Assembly: GCA_030705955.1 (NCBI GenBank)
Contig: JAUZPL010000019.1
Coordinates: forward strand, 1-59,568
DNA length: 59,568 nucleotides
Direction of reading: 5' to 3'
Source: Bacillota bacterium
Lineage (GTDB): Bacteria > Bacillota > Bacilli > Bacillales > Cytobacillaceae
The translations under genes and the position numbers were made by a program. The notes beneath the pieces are model-generated. The model searched no databases. It saw only the letters and a program-made list of their open reading frames with translations, and was not told the DNA's origin. Shown here piece by piece: positions 46,076-58,203 of the stretch (within the stretch, counting starts at the first letter, position 1; every line of letters starts with the position of its first letter).

Positions 46076-46133
46076 TTATCCACAACCCGATTTTTCCACC
46101 TCGTTATATTTTAACTTATCCACATGTGAATAA
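46076..46133. promoter_or_regulatory. DnaA boxes upstream of mnmE
   Basis: TTATCCACA at 46076-46084 and 46116-46124, with an inverted near-match TGTGAATAA at 46125-46133. It lies about 3 kb left of dnaA, between mnmE and jag, and may belong to the extended oriC DnaA network or control mnmE. Confidence 0.65.
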
Positions 46134-46193
46134 CAATAAAACGAAAAAAACTTAATAAAACCAAGCATAGTCATTCATTAATTTTAGACATAA

Positions 46194-46227
46194 AAAAACA
46201 CCCTATTTAATTAAATAGGATGTTTTT
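46194..46227 (-). terminator. Terminator of the rnpA-yidC-jag operon
   Basis: CCTATTTAA/TTAAATAGG stem extended by ACA/TGT with one mismatch; A-run and T-run on both sides. It follows the jag stop at 46232. Confidence 0.75.
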
Positions 46228-46231
46228 AAGT

Positions 46232-46855
46232 TTATCTTTTAACTGGTGCTATAACGATAAAACGGTGTGGTTCAGTTCCATCAGAATAGGTTTTTACACG
46301 ATTATTTTCAGCTAGTGCAGTATGAATTACTTTGCGCTCATATGAAGGCATTGGTTCTAAGGAAACATTTTTTCCCGTTTTAATTGCATTTTGGGAAAGA
46401 CGCCAAGCTAATTGAACAAGTGTATCATTTCTTCGCTTTCGGTAATCTTCTGCATCCAAAATTAATGTTAAATATTGATCAGAAAAACGATTAATCACCA
46501 GTTGGGTTAAATATTGAAGAGAATTGAGTGTTTGTCCTCTTTTTCCAATTAATAGGGCAATATTTTTCCCTACTAAAGTAAAATGAACATGCTTCCCATC
46601 CTGTTTTACTTCAATTTCAATTGGCGCTCCCATTTTTTCACTGACTTGGATTAGGAAATTTTTTGCTTCCTCCAAAGGATCAATCTTCACTGTTACCTTA
46701 ACAATAGCTGGACGTGAACCGAAAATACCGAAGATTCCTTTTTTACCTTCATCAATTATTGAAACTTCTGTGCGGTCTTTTGTTGTATTTAGCTGAGCTA
46801 AAGCTGATTCTACTGCTTCTTCGACAGTATGTCCTGTAGCAGTTACTTGTTTCAC
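46232..46855 (-). CDS. jag: RNA-binding protein Jag/KhpB (SpoIIIJ-associated)
   Basis: 207 aa: Jag-N domain ([18 protein letters not shown]), KH domain with [13 protein letters not shown], and a C-terminal R3H domain ([20 protein letters not shown]). It binds RNA with KhpA and affects cell elongation. The GTG start overlaps the yidC stop by four bases. Confidence 0.96.
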   Translation of the reverse strand: MKQVTATGHTVEEAVESALAQLNTTKDRTEVSIIDEGKKGIFGIFGSRPAIVKVTVKIDPLEEAKNFLIQVSEKMGAPIEIEVKQDGKHVHFTLVGKNIALLIGKRGQTLNSLQYLTQLVINRFSDQYLTLILDAEDYRKRRNDTLVQLAWRLSQNAIKTGKNVSLEPMPSYERKVIHTALAENNRVKTYSDGTEPHRFIVIAPVKR

Positions 46856-47625
46856 TTTTTTGCTCCTCCCGCATATCCAGAAGCTGTCGTAAGCTCTGGA
46901 CCTTTAATAAAGTAGGTTTGAACAATCATAAAAATATTTCCAACTACCCAGTATAAGGAAAGAGCAGCTGGGAATTTAAACGCAAAAATAAAAATCATGA
47001 TTGGCATCATCCAGGTCATCATTGCCATTTGCGGATTTTGTTTTTCTGTTCCAGCCATCATCATTTTTTGTTGAATAAATGTTGTTACTGCTGCTAGAAT
47101 TGGCAAAATCAAATATGGATCTGGGCTTCCAAGATGAAACCAAAGAAAGTTATCATGGGCAATGGCCCTTGATCTAGAAATTGCATGATAAAATCCAATT
47201 AAGATCGGCATTTGAATTAATAGTGGAAAGCAGCCAGCCATTGGATTAACACCATTTTTTTGGAAAAGTGCCATTGTTTCCTGTTGTAACGTTTGTTGAG
47301 TTTTTTGATCTTTGGAGCTATATTTTTTCTTAAGTTCTGTTAGTTGCGGCTGTAAGGCCTGCATGGCTTTAGAACTTTTTGTTTGCTTAATCATTAATGG
47401 AAGAATGACTAACCGAATTAAAATTGTTACAACTATAATCGATAATCCATAGCTTCCTCCAAGAAATTCAGCCACTTTTGTTATGAACAAAGACAAGGGA
47501 TAAACAATATATTGATTCCAAATTCCTGTACTTTCAGGAGTAATCGGCTGTTTTATTTGATTACATCCCGCTAAAACCAGAAGCAAAGAAAGCAATCCGG
47601 TCAAAAGTAATATTCGTTTCTTCAA
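46852..47625 (-). CDS. yidC: Membrane protein insertase YidC (SpoIIIJ)
   Basis: 257 aa. A lipoprotein signal with lipobox LAGC (cysteine near 21) is followed by the five-TM YidC core, including [20 protein letters not shown] and the conserved hydrophilic-groove arginine. It inserts membrane proteins alone or with Sec and, as SpoIIIJ, is needed for forespore sigma-G activation. Next to rnpA and jag as usual. A GC-rich hairpin without a U-run (47717-47740) lies between rnpA and yidC. Confidence 0.97.
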   Translation of the reverse strand: MKKRILLLTGLLSLLLVLAGCNQIKQPITPESTGIWNQYIVYPLSLFITKVAEFLGGSYGLSIIVVTILIRLVILPLMIKQTKSSKAMQALQPQLTELKKKYSSKDQKTQQTLQQETMALFQKNGVNPMAGCFPLLIQMPILIGFYHAISRSRAIAHDNFLWFHLGSPDPYLILPILAAVTTFIQQKMMMAGTEKQNPQMAMMTWMMPIMIFIFAFKFPAALSLYWVVGNIFMIVQTYFIKGPELTTASGYAGGAKK

Positions 47626-47749
47626 CCAAATTTTCCTCCTTCCTTATTTAATTAAGATAAAAAAATAATAGCTATAGTATGTAATGTATGAAAGTATGAG
47701 TGGTAAACGGATCTATCCTGTAACCGTGAACGGTTATAGGAGAATTTCT

Positions 47750-48112
47750 CTATTCATTCTGGCCATTATTTTCTTTCCTCAATACTTTTCCTACCTTTAG
47801 TACATGCTGTAAACTTTTTTTAATTTCAAAAAAGTCCATTTCTGCAGTAGGATTTCTTGCAATAATGACATAATCATACTCAGTATATAGTAATTCTTTT
47901 AATTCAAAAATAGATTGTCGAACATATCTTTTTATTTTATTTCTTGTGACTGCATTTCCAATCTTCTTACTTACAGATAAACCAATTCGAAACGTTGGCT
48001 GCCCCTGTTTACGAAACACATAAACAACAAATTGTCTATTTGCAAATGAACGCCCCTTTTGGAACACCTCTTGAAAATCTTTGTTTTTCTTAATCCGCAA
48101 TTCCTTTTTCAT
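47750..48112 (-). CDS. rnpA: Ribonuclease P protein component
   Basis: 120 aa, strongly basic. [19 protein letters not shown] at the N-terminus and the RNR signature around [10 protein letters not shown] bind the M1-like RNA and pre-tRNA leader. It is separated from rpmH by a terminator and a dispersed repeat instead of the usual short spacer. Confidence 0.97.
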   Translation of the reverse strand: MKKELRIKKNKDFQEVFQKGRSFANRQFVVYVFRKQGQPTFRIGLSVSKKIGNAVTRNKIKRYVRQSIFELKELLYTEYDYVIIARNPTAEMDFFEIKKSLQHVLKVGKVLRKENNGQNE

Positions 48113-48215
48113 GGAAAAACACCCTTTAGTTTTTTAGCTGTGCTGGATATTATTTCCCCTAACCGTTTTTTTTAGAAGTATAGAAAATTTGAACTTACGA
48201 GCTTTCGCTTTTCTT

Positions 48216-48332
48216 AGCTAATCAGAATTTATATCCATAAATGCTGAACACATAAGTGCAACTTGTCTTAAATCGCATAAGAAAAACTAAGGCATTCGCC
48301 ACCTAAGGACTTAGCAAACGCCAAGTTTTTCT
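48216..48332. repeat. Dispersed palindromic repeat, copy C (inverted, longest)
   Basis: Begins TTAGCTAATCAGAATTTATA and ends CGCCAAGTTTTTCT, the reverse complement of the order in copies A and B. The middle carries an extra stretch. The ends can pair with one another internally. It is placed in the rpmH-rnpA spacer. Confidence 0.8.
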
Positions 48333-48343
48333 AATTAGAAAAA

Positions 48344-48369
48344 AGACCACTGAGACTTTTCAGTGGTCT
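48344..48369 (-). terminator. Terminator overlapping the rpmH stop codon
   Basis: AGACCACTGA pairs with TCAGTGGTCT and is followed by UUUUUU on the minus strand. The upstream arm contains two bases of the rpmH stop. Confidence 0.9.
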
Positions 48370-48502
48370 ATGCTGATAATACTTTTCTTCCTTTTTGACG
48401 GCGACGAGCCAATACCTTACGTCCGTTTGCTGAACTCATACGGCTACGGAAACCGTGAACTTTACTATGTTTTCTTTTGTTAGGTTGATAAGTTCTTTTC
48501 AT
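48368..48502 (-). CDS. rpmH: 50S ribosomal protein bL34
   Basis: 44 aa, reading [18 protein letters not shown], then [20 protein letters not shown] and RKVLSA. Too short for common ORF cut-offs but unmistakable. GGAGG-like sequence (GAAGGAGGTGT) lies upstream. First gene left of oriC and the head of the rpmH-rnpA group. Confidence 0.99.
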   Translation of the reverse strand: MKRTYQPNKRKHSKVHGFRSRMSSANGRKVLARRRQKGRKVLSA

Positions 48503-48662
48503 TATATGACACCTCCTTCGAGGATTAACTGTTAAAGACAGTCTTAATTATTATAAAGATGTTTAGTGAAAATTGTCAACTACCATTAAAATTTTCTTGT
48601 CAGTCGGAAAATTTTTAAAAACGAATCTATAAAAAGTAACTTAAAAAAGCATAGAATAAGCC

Positions 48663-48925
48663 TGTGGATAAAAAAAACGACAAATTTTTCTATCCTCACA
48701 ACTTATCGACAGTTTCCTCACAAACCTTGTGATTGTGGACAAATATCATGCACAGTTTGTTACAGTTGTGGATAAACTACGAAAAAGCATTGCACCTATT
48801 ACTATAATTTGATATTATATTTGTGTTTTCACTCTGAATAACTCAATTTCAAATAAAACGTTATCCACAGTTTGTGGATAAGTTGTGGACAGATTATTCT
48901 TCCACTCTGTAAAAACTTGTCCACA
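48663..48925. promoter_or_regulatory. oriC part 1: DnaA-box clusters upstream of dnaA
   Basis: The 600 bases between rpmH and dnaA hold at least eight boxes: TGTGGATAA at 48663, 48767 and 48873; TTATCCACA at 48861; near-matches at 48703 (TTATCGACA), 48735 (TGTGGACAA), 48884 (TGTGGACAG) and 48917 (TTGTCCACA). This equals the incA/incB part of the bipartite Bacillus origin and also serves dnaA autoregulation. Confidence 0.92.
48790..48818 (+). promoter_or_regulatory. Probable dnaA promoter
   Basis: TTGCAC (48790-48795) and TATTAT (48813-48818) with a 17-base spacer, set between two DnaA-box clusters, so DnaA binding can repress it. The dnaA leader would be about 285 bases. Confidence 0.6.
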
Positions 48926-49109
48926 GGGAGTGGATATTGTCGAAACTCCACTTCATTTCCTTATTATATATTTTTCCACATTCAACAATTCGTATATTTA
49001 TAAATTTATAGGCGCTACACCTATTTAACCGTTCTTTTGCTTTGAAAAATATTTAGTTTAGAAAAACAAGGGGTTCTTTTAGAGATTCTAAAAAAGGAGG
49101 GATACTCGT

Positions 49110-50456
49110 TTGGAAAATATCGCAGATTTATGGAATGCGGCTCTCAACAATATAGAGAAAAAGATAAGCAAGCCAAGCTTTGAAACTTGGTTAAAATCTA
49201 CGCAAGCACACTCCCTTCAAGGAAACCTGCTTGTGATAACAGCACCAAATGAATTTGCCCGCGACTGGCTTGAGGAACGGTATTCCGGGTTAATTGCGGG
49301 AATCTTATACGACATTACTGGTGAAGAATTAACGGCGAAATTTATTATTCCACAAAATCAAAGTGAGAAAGAGGATTCTATTCCATTGCCTCCAAAAAAG
49401 GCAAAAAAAGATGATGAGCAAATTGAATTTCAACAAAATATTTTAATTCCTAAATATACTTTTGATACGTTTGTTATCGGGTCAGGAAATCGCTTCGCCC
49501 ATGCAGCTTCTCTCGCTGTAGCCGAAGCTCCCGCAAAGGCCTATAATCCTTTGTTTATTTATGGTGGAGTTGGACTTGGGAAAACTCACTTAATGCATGC
49601 CATTGGTCATTACGTTTTAGATCATAACCCTCAAGCAAAGGTAGTTTATCTATCATCTGAAAAGTTTACAAATGAATTTATTAATTCTATTCGTGATAAT
49701 AAAGCTGAAAACTTCCGAAATAAGTATCGAAATGTAGATGTATTACTTATTGATGATATTCAATTCTTAGCTGGAAAAGAATCAACTCAAGAAGAGTTTT
49801 TTCATACCTTTAACAGTCTTCATGAAGAAAGTAAGCAAATTGTTATCTCAAGTGATCGTCCACCAAGGGAGATTCCAACTTTGGAGGACCGGCTTCGCTC
49901 ACGTTTTGAGTGGGGCTTAATCACGGATATTACTCCTCCAGATTTAGAAACGCGGATTGCCATTCTTCGTAAAAAGGCAAAGGCAGATGGGTTAGACATT
50001 CCAAATGAAGTAATGCTTTATATAGCAAATCAAATTGATTCAAATATACGAGAATTAGAGGGTGCACTTATTCGTGTTGTTGCCTATTCATCTTTAATAA
50101 ACAAGGATATTAACGCTGATCTTGCTGCGGAAGCGTTAAAGGATATTATTCCTGGTTCAAAACCAAAAATTATTACGATACATGATATTCAAAAAGCAGT
50201 TGGTGAACAATTTAGTATTAAGCTAGAGGATTTTAAGGCAAAGAAAAGAACAAGGTCTCTCGCATTTCCAAGACAAATCGCTATGTATTTGTCAAGGGAG
50301 TTAACTGATAACTCCTTACCGAAAATTGGTGAAGAGTTTGGAGGAAGAGATCATACAACGGTCATTCATGCTCACGAAAAAATATCAAAGCTCCTCCAAA
50401 CAGATTCTCAGCTGCAAAAGCAGATAAAGGAATTAAGAGATATATTAAAGGTATAG
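49110..50456 (+). CDS. dnaA: Chromosomal replication initiator DnaA
   Basis: 448 aa starting at TTG, 9 bases after AAGGAGG. Domain [21 protein letters not shown], variable domain II, and AAA+ domain III with Walker [10 protein letters not shown], Walker [10 protein letters not shown] and the box VII arginine region. Domain IV ends in the DnaA-box reader [15 protein letters not shown]. It opens oriC and autoregulates. Confidence 0.99.
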   Translation: MENIADLWNAALNNIEKKISKPSFETWLKSTQAHSLQGNLLVITAPNEFARDWLEERYSGLIAGILYDITGEELTAKFIIPQNQSEKEDSIPLPPKKAKKDDEQIEFQQNILIPKYTFDTFVIGSGNRFAHAASLAVAEAPAKAYNPLFIYGGVGLGKTHLMHAIGHYVLDHNPQAKVVYLSSEKFTNEFINSIRDNKAENFRNKYRNVDVLLIDDIQFLAGKESTQEEFFHTFNSLHEESKQIVISSDRPPREIPTLEDRLRSRFEWGLITDITPPDLETRIAILRKKAKADGLDIPNEVMLYIANQIDSNIRELEGALIRVVAYSSLINKDINADLAAEALKDIIPGSKPKIITIHDIQKAVGEQFSIKLEDFKAKKRTRSLAFPRQIAMYLSRELTDNSLPKIGEEFGGRDHTTVIHAHEKISKLLQTDSQLQKQIKELRDILKV

Positions 50457-50483
50457 GAATTATTGTGAATAACTTCTAGTTTC

Positions 50484-50580
50484 TTATACACAGTCTATCC
50501 ACATGTGGATAGACTGTATTTCCTTTTCAAAATAGAGTTATCCACATACTAACAGGCCCGACTAGTACTTCTACTATTTT
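50484..50580. promoter_or_regulatory. oriC part 2: dnaA-dnaN spacer with DnaA boxes and unwinding element
   Basis: Boxes at 50484 (TTATACACA), 50495 and 50504 (facing each other inside a perfect 24-base palindrome, 50493-50516) and 50538 (TTATCCACA). The last is followed by a GC-rich GGCCCG (50555) and ACTAGTACTTCTACTATT (50561), the DnaA-trio pattern of the basal unwinding system, then AT-rich DNA up to dnaN. Confidence 0.9.
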
Positions 50581-50640
50581 TTAAAATCTTAATATTATAT
50601 GTGAGCAATAAAAAAATATGCTAAAAGGAGGATGTAAGAA

Positions 50641-51777
50641 ATGAAATTTTTAATCCAACGAGATCGATTGGTTCAAAGTGTACAAGATGTAATGAAGGCA
50701 GTTTCAACACGAACAACGATTCCAATTCTTACAGGAATAAAAATAGTTGCCTCAGAAGATGGAGTTACTTTAACAGGCAGTGATTCAGATGTTTCTATAG
50801 AATCTTTTATACCAAAAGAAGAAGCTGGTGATGAAATTGTTGAAGTAAAACAAACAGGTGCAATTGTTCTCCAAGCTAAATTTTTTAGTGAAATTGTTAA
50901 AAAACTTCCTACAGATACAGTCGAAATAGAGGTTTTAAACTCATTACAGACAGTAATTCGTTCAGGTAAATCAGAGTTTAATTTAAACGGACTTGATGCT
51001 GAAGAATATCCACATCTTCCACAAATTGAAGAAAGTAATCAGTTTTCTATTCCAACTGATTTATTAAAGGCGATGATAAGACAAACTGTATTTGCAGTGT
51101 CCGCCTCAGAAACACGGCCAATCTTGACAGGTGTCAACTGGAAAGTAGAACGTAATGAACTTACCTGTATTGCAACAGATAGCCATCGTTTGGCACTTAG
51201 AAAGGCAATGGTTGAAATAGAAAATAATGACATCTACAATGTTGTTATTCCTGGTAAAAGCTTAAACGAACTAAGTAAAATTATGGATGATTCCAATGAA
51301 TTAATTCATATTGTCATTACAGAAAATCAAATTTTATTTAAAGCAAAGCATTTATTATTTTTCTCAAGATTACTCGAAGGAAATTATCCTGATACTTCAA
51401 GACTTATTCCTAATGAAAGCAAAACGGATATAATCCTCAATACTAAGGAATTTCTACAGGCAATAGACCGGGCTTCCTTACTTGCACGTGAAGGCAGAAA
51501 TAATGTTGTTAAATTTGCCACAATTAATGACGGAATTGTTGAGGTCTCTTCCAACACCCCTGAAGTAGGTAAAGTTATTGAGGAGATTCAAAGCCAGTCA
51601 ATTGAGGGAGAAGAATTAAAAATTTCCTTTAGTGCTAAATATATGATGGATGCATTAAAGGCATTAGAGGGAACAGACATAAAAATAAGTTTTACAGGTG
51701 CTATGCGACCATTCCTTATCACTCCCCTGCATGATGACAGCATTTTACAACTTATTTTGCCAGTTAGAACTTACTAA
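50641..51777 (+). CDS. dnaN: DNA polymerase III beta subunit (sliding clamp)
   Basis: 378 aa with three repeated clamp folds, starting MKFLIQRDRLVQSVQDVMKA and ending in the partner-binding groove with LHDDSILQLILPVRTY. It encircles DNA and holds polymerase and other factors. AGGAGG lies 9 bases before the ATG. Own terminator downstream. Confidence 0.99.
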   Translation: MKFLIQRDRLVQSVQDVMKAVSTRTTIPILTGIKIVASEDGVTLTGSDSDVSIESFIPKEEAGDEIVEVKQTGAIVLQAKFFSEIVKKLPTDTVEIEVLNSLQTVIRSGKSEFNLNGLDAEEYPHLPQIEESNQFSIPTDLLKAMIRQTVFAVSASETRPILTGVNWKVERNELTCIATDSHRLALRKAMVEIENNDIYNVVIPGKSLNELSKIMDDSNELIHIVITENQILFKAKHLLFFSRLLEGNYPDTSRLIPNESKTDIILNTKEFLQAIDRASLLAREGRNNVVKFATINDGIVEVSSNTPEVGKVIEEIQSQSIEGEELKISFSAKYMMDALKALEGTDIKISFTGAMRPFLITPLHDDSILQLILPVRTY

Positions 51778-51789
51778 AATTGCATAAAG

Positions 51790-51813
51790 GGCTGCCAGGA
51801 TGGCAGCCTTTTT
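51790..51813 (+). terminator. Terminator of dnaA-dnaN
   Basis: GGCTGCCA pairs with TGGCAGCC around a 3-base loop, followed by five T. Confidence 0.9.
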
Positions 51814-51899
51814 AAATGCATTTTATTTTTTTTTAGTTTTCTTTGTATCGACTCTAAAAATTTAGTAAAATAGACTTTTAGAGACCATTTCAGAAATGA

Positions 51900-52130
51900 G
51901 TGAAACTTGTGTTGCCAATAGAAATTAGAGTACAAACGGAATTTATAACATTAGGACAGTTTCTTAAACTGGCAGATATTATTCAATCTGGTGGAATGGC
52001 AAAATGGTTTTTAGGTGAAAACTCTATTTTTATTAATGGAGTTCAAGATCAAAGAAGAGGAAGAAAGCTTTATCCGGGAGATAAAGTTTCAATTCCTACA
52101 TTCGGTGATTTTTTGATTATAAATAGCTAA
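51900..52130 (+). CDS. yaaA: S4-domain RNA-binding protein YaaA (RlbA)
   Basis: Up to 76 aa with an S4-like RNA-binding fold: EFITLGQFLKLADIIQSGGM, AKWFL and RRGRKLYPGDKVSIP. It sits between dnaN and recF as in other Bacilli and is linked to ribosome assembly. No good Shine-Dalgarno is visible; the GTG at 51909 is an alternative start to the GTG at 51900. Confidence 0.92.
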   Translation: MKLVLPIEIRVQTEFITLGQFLKLADIIQSGGMAKWFLGENSIFINGVQDQRRGRKLYPGDKVSIPTFGDFLIINS

Positions 52131-52145
52131 AGGGACGCTATTATT

Positions 52146-53264
52146 ATGTATATTGAGCAATTATCTTTAAAAAATTATCGAAATTATGAAGAACTAGACA
52201 TTCCTTTTAAAAATAAAGTGAATGTTATTTTAGGTGAGAATGCTCAAGGAAAAACAAATGTGATGGAGTCTATATTTGTTTTAGCTATGGCAAAATCACA
52301 TCGAACATCAAATGATAAAGATCTTATTCGCTGGGACAAAGAGTATGCTAAAATAGAAGGTAGGATCAATAAACAACATAGTTCTATACCTATGCAGCTT
52401 CTTATTTCCAAAAAGGGAAAAAAGGCAAAATGTAACCATATTGAGCAACAAAAATTAAGCCAATATGTAGGAAATATGAATGTTGTTATGTTTGCACCAG
52501 AAGACCTTAACCTTGTTAAAGGAAGTCCGCAGGTGAGACGCAGATTCATCGATATGGAAATTGGTCAGGTGTCCCCCATTTATTTACATGATATGAGTCA
52601 ATATCAAAAGATACTTCAACAACGAAACCATTATTTGAAAATGATGCAGTTAAAAAGACAAACTGATTATGTAATGCTTGATGTTTTAACAGAACAGTTT
52701 ATTCAAGTAGCTTCAAAAATTCTTCATAAGAGATTTGAATTCATCCGCTTGCTTGAAAATTTAGCAAAGCCTATCCATAAAGATATTTCTAGAGGGGTAG
52801 AAGAATTAGAAATTAAATATAAACCCTCTGTTGATGTATGTGAAGAACAAGATTTGTCGAAAATGATAATACATTTTGAGGAAAAATTTAGCAAAGTAAA
52901 AGCGAAGGAAATTGAACGAGGGACTACATTATTTGGCCCACACCGCGATGATTTATTATTTTTTGTCAATCAAAGAGAAGTGCAGACATTTGGCTCGCAA
53001 GGTCAGCAGCGAACAACAGCATTATCCGTTAAGTTGGCTGAAATTGAATTAATACAGTCTGAAATCGGAGAATACCCTATTTTACTTTTAGATGATGTAT
53101 TGTCTGAACTAGATGATTTTCGTCAATCCCATTTATTAAATGCTATACAAGGAAAGGTTCAAACCTTTGTTACAACTACTAGTGTTGAAGGAATTGACCA
53201 TCAAACATTAAAAGAAGCATCGATATTTATTGTAAAATCCGGAGAGATTGAGTGGGAAAATTGA
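52146..53264 (+). CDS. recF: DNA replication and repair protein RecF
   Basis: 372 aa, ABC/SMC-like ATPase. Walker [11 protein letters not shown] near 34-43, signature [13 protein letters not shown] and Walker [13 protein letters not shown]. It helps RecO and RecR load RecA at gaps. It follows yaaA by 15 bases. Confidence 0.98.
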   Translation: MYIEQLSLKNYRNYEELDIPFKNKVNVILGENAQGKTNVMESIFVLAMAKSHRTSNDKDLIRWDKEYAKIEGRINKQHSSIPMQLLISKKGKKAKCNHIEQQKLSQYVGNMNVVMFAPEDLNLVKGSPQVRRRFIDMEIGQVSPIYLHDMSQYQKILQQRNHYLKMMQLKRQTDYVMLDVLTEQFIQVASKILHKRFEFIRLLENLAKPIHKDISRGVEELEIKYKPSVDVCEEQDLSKMIIHFEEKFSKVKAKEIERGTTLFGPHRDDLLFFVNQREVQTFGSQGQQRTTALSVKLAEIELIQSEIGEYPILLLDDVLSELDDFRQSHLLNAIQGKVQTFVTTTSVEGIDHQTLKEASIFIVKSGEIEWEN

Positions 53265-53272
53265 GGTGAGAT

Positions 53273-53518
53273 ATGTACATCCATATTGGGGAAGATCAAA
53301 ATATAAGGGTTAAGGACGTTATTGCAATGTTGGATAAAGAAAGTGCCAATTCAACTTACATTGAAGAATTTTTAAATCACCATAGATCTAAAATCATTAA
53401 TCTTTCAAAAGGCCCCTTTAAGTCTGTTGTGATTACTTGTGATCACATATACCTTTCCCCTCTCTCTTCAGGAACGTTAAATAGGCGCTCAAGTCAAATT
53501 AATTTACTAAATAATTAA
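53273..53518 (+). CDS. remB: Extracellular matrix regulator RemB (YaaB)
   Basis: 81 aa starting MYIHIGEDQNIRVKDVIAML. Family DUF370 with the conserved FKSVVITCDHIYLSPLSSGT core. In B. subtilis it promotes matrix gene expression. It lies between recF and gyrB, 8 bases after recF. Confidence 0.93.
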   Translation: MYIHIGEDQNIRVKDVIAMLDKESANSTYIEEFLNHHRSKIINLSKGPFKSVVITCDHIYLSPLSSGTLNRRSSQINLLNN

Positions 53519-53554
53519 TTTAGATCTTTACTTTTTTTTAGGAAGTGTAGGTGA

Positions 53555-55489
<1,935 letters not shown>

Positions 55490-55508
55490 GACACACAACA
55501 AGACGCTA

Positions 55509-55535
55509 GGATAGATTGGATTGTCTATCCTTCTT
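55509..55535 (+). terminator. Hairpin after gyrB
   Basis: GGATAGA and TCTATCC pair, followed by TTCTTTT. A second hairpin (AGCCCC/GGGGCT, 55574-55593) without a U-run lies just before the gyrA ribosome-binding site. The pair may partly uncouple gyrA from gyrB. Confidence 0.55.
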
Positions 55536-55621
55536 TTCATGAAAGACTGGGATTCAATTTTCCAGGTTAGCTTAGCCCCTTTTTATAGGGGCTTGCACTT
55601 TTCCTTCAAGGAGGTTCTAAT

Positions 55622-58117
55622 ATGGCTGATACGCCGAGTTCTCGAGTAAAAGAGGTTAATATAAGTCAAGAAATGCGCTCATCTTTTTTAGATTATGCAA
55701 TGAGTGTTATTGTATCCCGTGCTCTTCCAGATGTTCGGGATGGTTTAAAACCAGTTCATCGAAGAATTTTATATGCTATGCACGATCTAGGTATGCATTC
55801 TGATAAGCCATTTAAAAAATCAGCCCGTATTGTTGGTGAAGTAATTGGTAAATACCACCCACATGGTGATTCTGCTGTTTATGAAACGATGGTTCGGATG
55901 GCACAAGACTTTAACTATCGATATATGCTAGTTGATGGTCACGGAAACTTTGGGTCTGTTGATGGTGATGCCGCAGCCGCAATGCGATATACAGAAGCAC
56001 GCATGTCCAAAATTTCAATGGAATTGTTGAGAGATATAAGCAAAGATACTATTGATTATCAGGATAACTATGATGGTGCAGAAAAAGAACCTATTGTTCT
56101 CCCCTCTCGTTTTCCAAACCTTTTAGTTAATGGGACAACCGGGATTGCCGTTGGTATGGCAACAAATATTCCGCCCCATCAGTTAGGTGAAGTTATTGAT
56201 GGAGTTCTTGCATTAAGTAAGGATCCAGATATAACAATTCAAGAGTTAATGGATTATATACAAGGCCCTGATTTCCCAACAGCAGGATTAATTCTAGGAA
56301 GAAGCGGAATTCGAAAAGCTTATCAAACTGGTCGAGGTTCAATCACACTCCGGGCAAAAGTTGAAATTGAAGAAAAGCCAAATGGAAAAGATGTTATTCT
56401 TGTTAAAGAACTGCCATATCAAGTAAACAAGGCTAAACTTATTGAAAGAATTGCTGAACTTGTACGTGATAAGAAAGTTGAAGGTATTACTGATTTACGC
56501 GATGAATCTGACCGAAATGGTATGAGGATTTTTATAGAGGTTCGTAAAGACGCAAATGCAAATGTTATTTTAAACAATTTGTATAAACAAACATCTCTTC
56601 AGACAACATTTGGAATCAATACTCTTGCTTTAGTTGATGGACAACCAAAGGTGCTAAATTTAAAACAATGTTTACAATACTATTTGGCACATCAACAAGT
56701 GGTGATTCGCCGTCGAACGGAATTTGAATTACGAAAGGCAGAAGCAAGGGCACATATTTTAGAAGGCTTGAGAACAGCCTTAGATCACTTAGATGCCGTT
56801 ATTACCCTAATTCGGAATTCCCAAACTACTGATATTGCTAGAGAAGGCTTGATGACGCAATTTAATCTCTCTGATAAACAAGCACAGGCAATTTTAGATA
56901 TGCGTTTACAACGTCTGACTGGATTAGAAAGAGAGAAAATAGAAGAAGAATATCAAAACCTAGTTAAACTAATCAGTGAGTTAAAAGCTATTTTAGCTGA
57001 TGAAGAAAAGATTCTTGAAATTATCCGTGAAGAATTATTAGAAATAAAGGAACGCTTCAATGATAAGCGCAGAACAGAAATTGTTTCTGGCGGAATTGAA
57101 AATATTGAGGATGAGGACCTTATTCCTAGAGAAAATATAGTGATTACACTTACCCATAACGGATACATTAAACGATTACCTGTTTCGACCTATCGTGCAC
57201 AAAAACGTGGTGGGCGTGGAATTCAAGGAATGGGGACAAATGAAGATGATTTTGTCGAGCATTTGATTACAACCACAACCCATGACACAATTTTATTCTT
57301 TTCAAATAAGGGAAAAGTGTATCGATCTAAAGGCTATGAAATACCTGAATATAGCCGCACTGCAAAAGGACTCCCAATTATTAATCTATTGGGAATTGAA
57401 AAAGGTGAGTGGATCAATGCAGTCATTCCTGTTGAGGAGTTTGTTGATGATTGGTATTTGTTCTTTACCACCAAAGAAGGTATTTCAAAACGTTCTCCAT
57501 TGACATCTTTTGCAAATATCCGTAATAACGGATTAATAGCATTGAATCTTCGCGAAGATGATGAACTTATTTCTGTTAAGTTAACAGATGGAAGTAAGGA
57601 TATTATTATTGGAACGAAGAAAGGAATGTTAATTCGTTTTCCAGAAACAGATGTAAGATCAATGGGGAGAACAGCAACCGGTGTTAAAGGAATTACATTA
57701 GGTCAAGTCGATGAAGTAGTTGGTATGGAAGTTCTTGAAGAAAATACTGATATCCTAATTGTAACAAAGAATGGATACGGTAAACGTACTCCTGCTTCAG
57801 AATATCGCCTTCAAGGCAGAGGCGGAAAAGGCATAAAAACATGTAATATTACAGATAAAAATGGTGACCTTGTATCTATGAAGGCTGTAACAGGAGAAGA
57901 AGATTTAATGCTGATAACAACAGGTGGAGTTCTTATCCGAATTGCAGTAGATGGAATCTCATCAATGGGTAGAAATACAATTGGAGTTAAATTAATAAGC
58001 ATTAAAGAAAATGAAAATACGTATGTTGCAACAGTAGCAAAGGTAGAGAAGGAAGAAGACGAATCTATTTCTGAAGAAGAAGAAGATAATAATACAGAAA
58101 TAGTTGAAAATGAATAA
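55622..58117 (+). CDS. gyrA: DNA gyrase subunit A
   Basis: 831 aa. Breakage-reunion domain with the quinolone-determining region [19 protein letters not shown] and catalytic tyrosine in AMRYTEARM. The C-terminal beta-pinwheel carries the GyrA box KRGGRGIQG. Acidic tail [18 protein letters not shown]. The codons at the two usual resistance positions encode S and E, the susceptible pattern. AAGGAGG lies 7 bases before the ATG. Confidence 0.99.
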   Translation: MADTPSSRVKEVNISQEMRSSFLDYAMSVIVSRALPDVRDGLKPVHRRILYAMHDLGMHSDKPFKKSARIVGEVIGKYHPHGDSAVYETMVRMAQDFNYRYMLVDGHGNFGSVDGDAAAAMRYTEARMSKISMELLRDISKDTIDYQDNYDGAEKEPIVLPSRFPNLLVNGTTGIAVGMATNIPPHQLGEVIDGVLALSKDPDITIQELMDYIQGPDFPTAGLILGRSGIRKAYQTGRGSITLRAKVEIEEKPNGKDVILVKELPYQVNKAKLIERIAELVRDKKVEGITDLRDESDRNGMRIFIEVRKDANANVILNNLYKQTSLQTTFGINTLALVDGQPKVLNLKQCLQYYLAHQQVVIRRRTEFELRKAEARAHILEGLRTALDHLDAVITLIRNSQTTDIAREGLMTQFNLSDKQAQAILDMRLQRLTGLEREKIEEEYQNLVKLISELKAILADEEKILEIIREELLEIKERFNDKRRTEIVSGGIENIEDEDLIPRENIVITLTHNGYIKRLPVSTYRAQKRGGRGIQGMGTNEDDFVEHLITTTTHDTILFFSNKGKVYRSKGYEIPEYSRTAKGLPIINLLGIEKGEWINAVIPVEEFVDDWYLFFTTKEGISKRSPLTSFANIRNNGLIALNLREDDELISVKLTDGSKDIIIGTKKGMLIRFPETDVRSMGRTATGVKGITLGQVDEVVGMEVLEENTDILIVTKNGYGKRTPASEYRLQGRGGKGIKTCNITDKNGDLVSMKAVTGEEDLMLITTGGVLIRIAVDGISSMGRNTIGVKLISIKENENTYVATVAKVEKEEDESISEEEEDNNTEIVENE

Positions 58118-58125
58118 ATAATTTT

Positions 58126-58157
58126 AGAGGAACAGTAAAAGTGTTCCTCTTTTTTTG
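58126..58157 (+). terminator. Terminator of gyrA
   Basis: AGAGGAACA pairs with TGTTCCTCT, followed by seven T, directly after the gyrA stop. Confidence 0.92.
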
Positions 58158-58203
58158 ATAAAATAGAAGCAAATGGAAACATAGAAAGATTGAGGTGTTT
58201 TTT

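Noticed and set aside
47717-47740. Hairpin between rnpA and yidC as a terminator
   Set aside because: A good stem, but no run of U on either strand, and yidC is expected to be co-transcribed with rnpA.
55671-55900. Quinolone-resistance change in gyrA
   Set aside because: The [10 protein letters not shown] region carries the usual susceptible-type residues.
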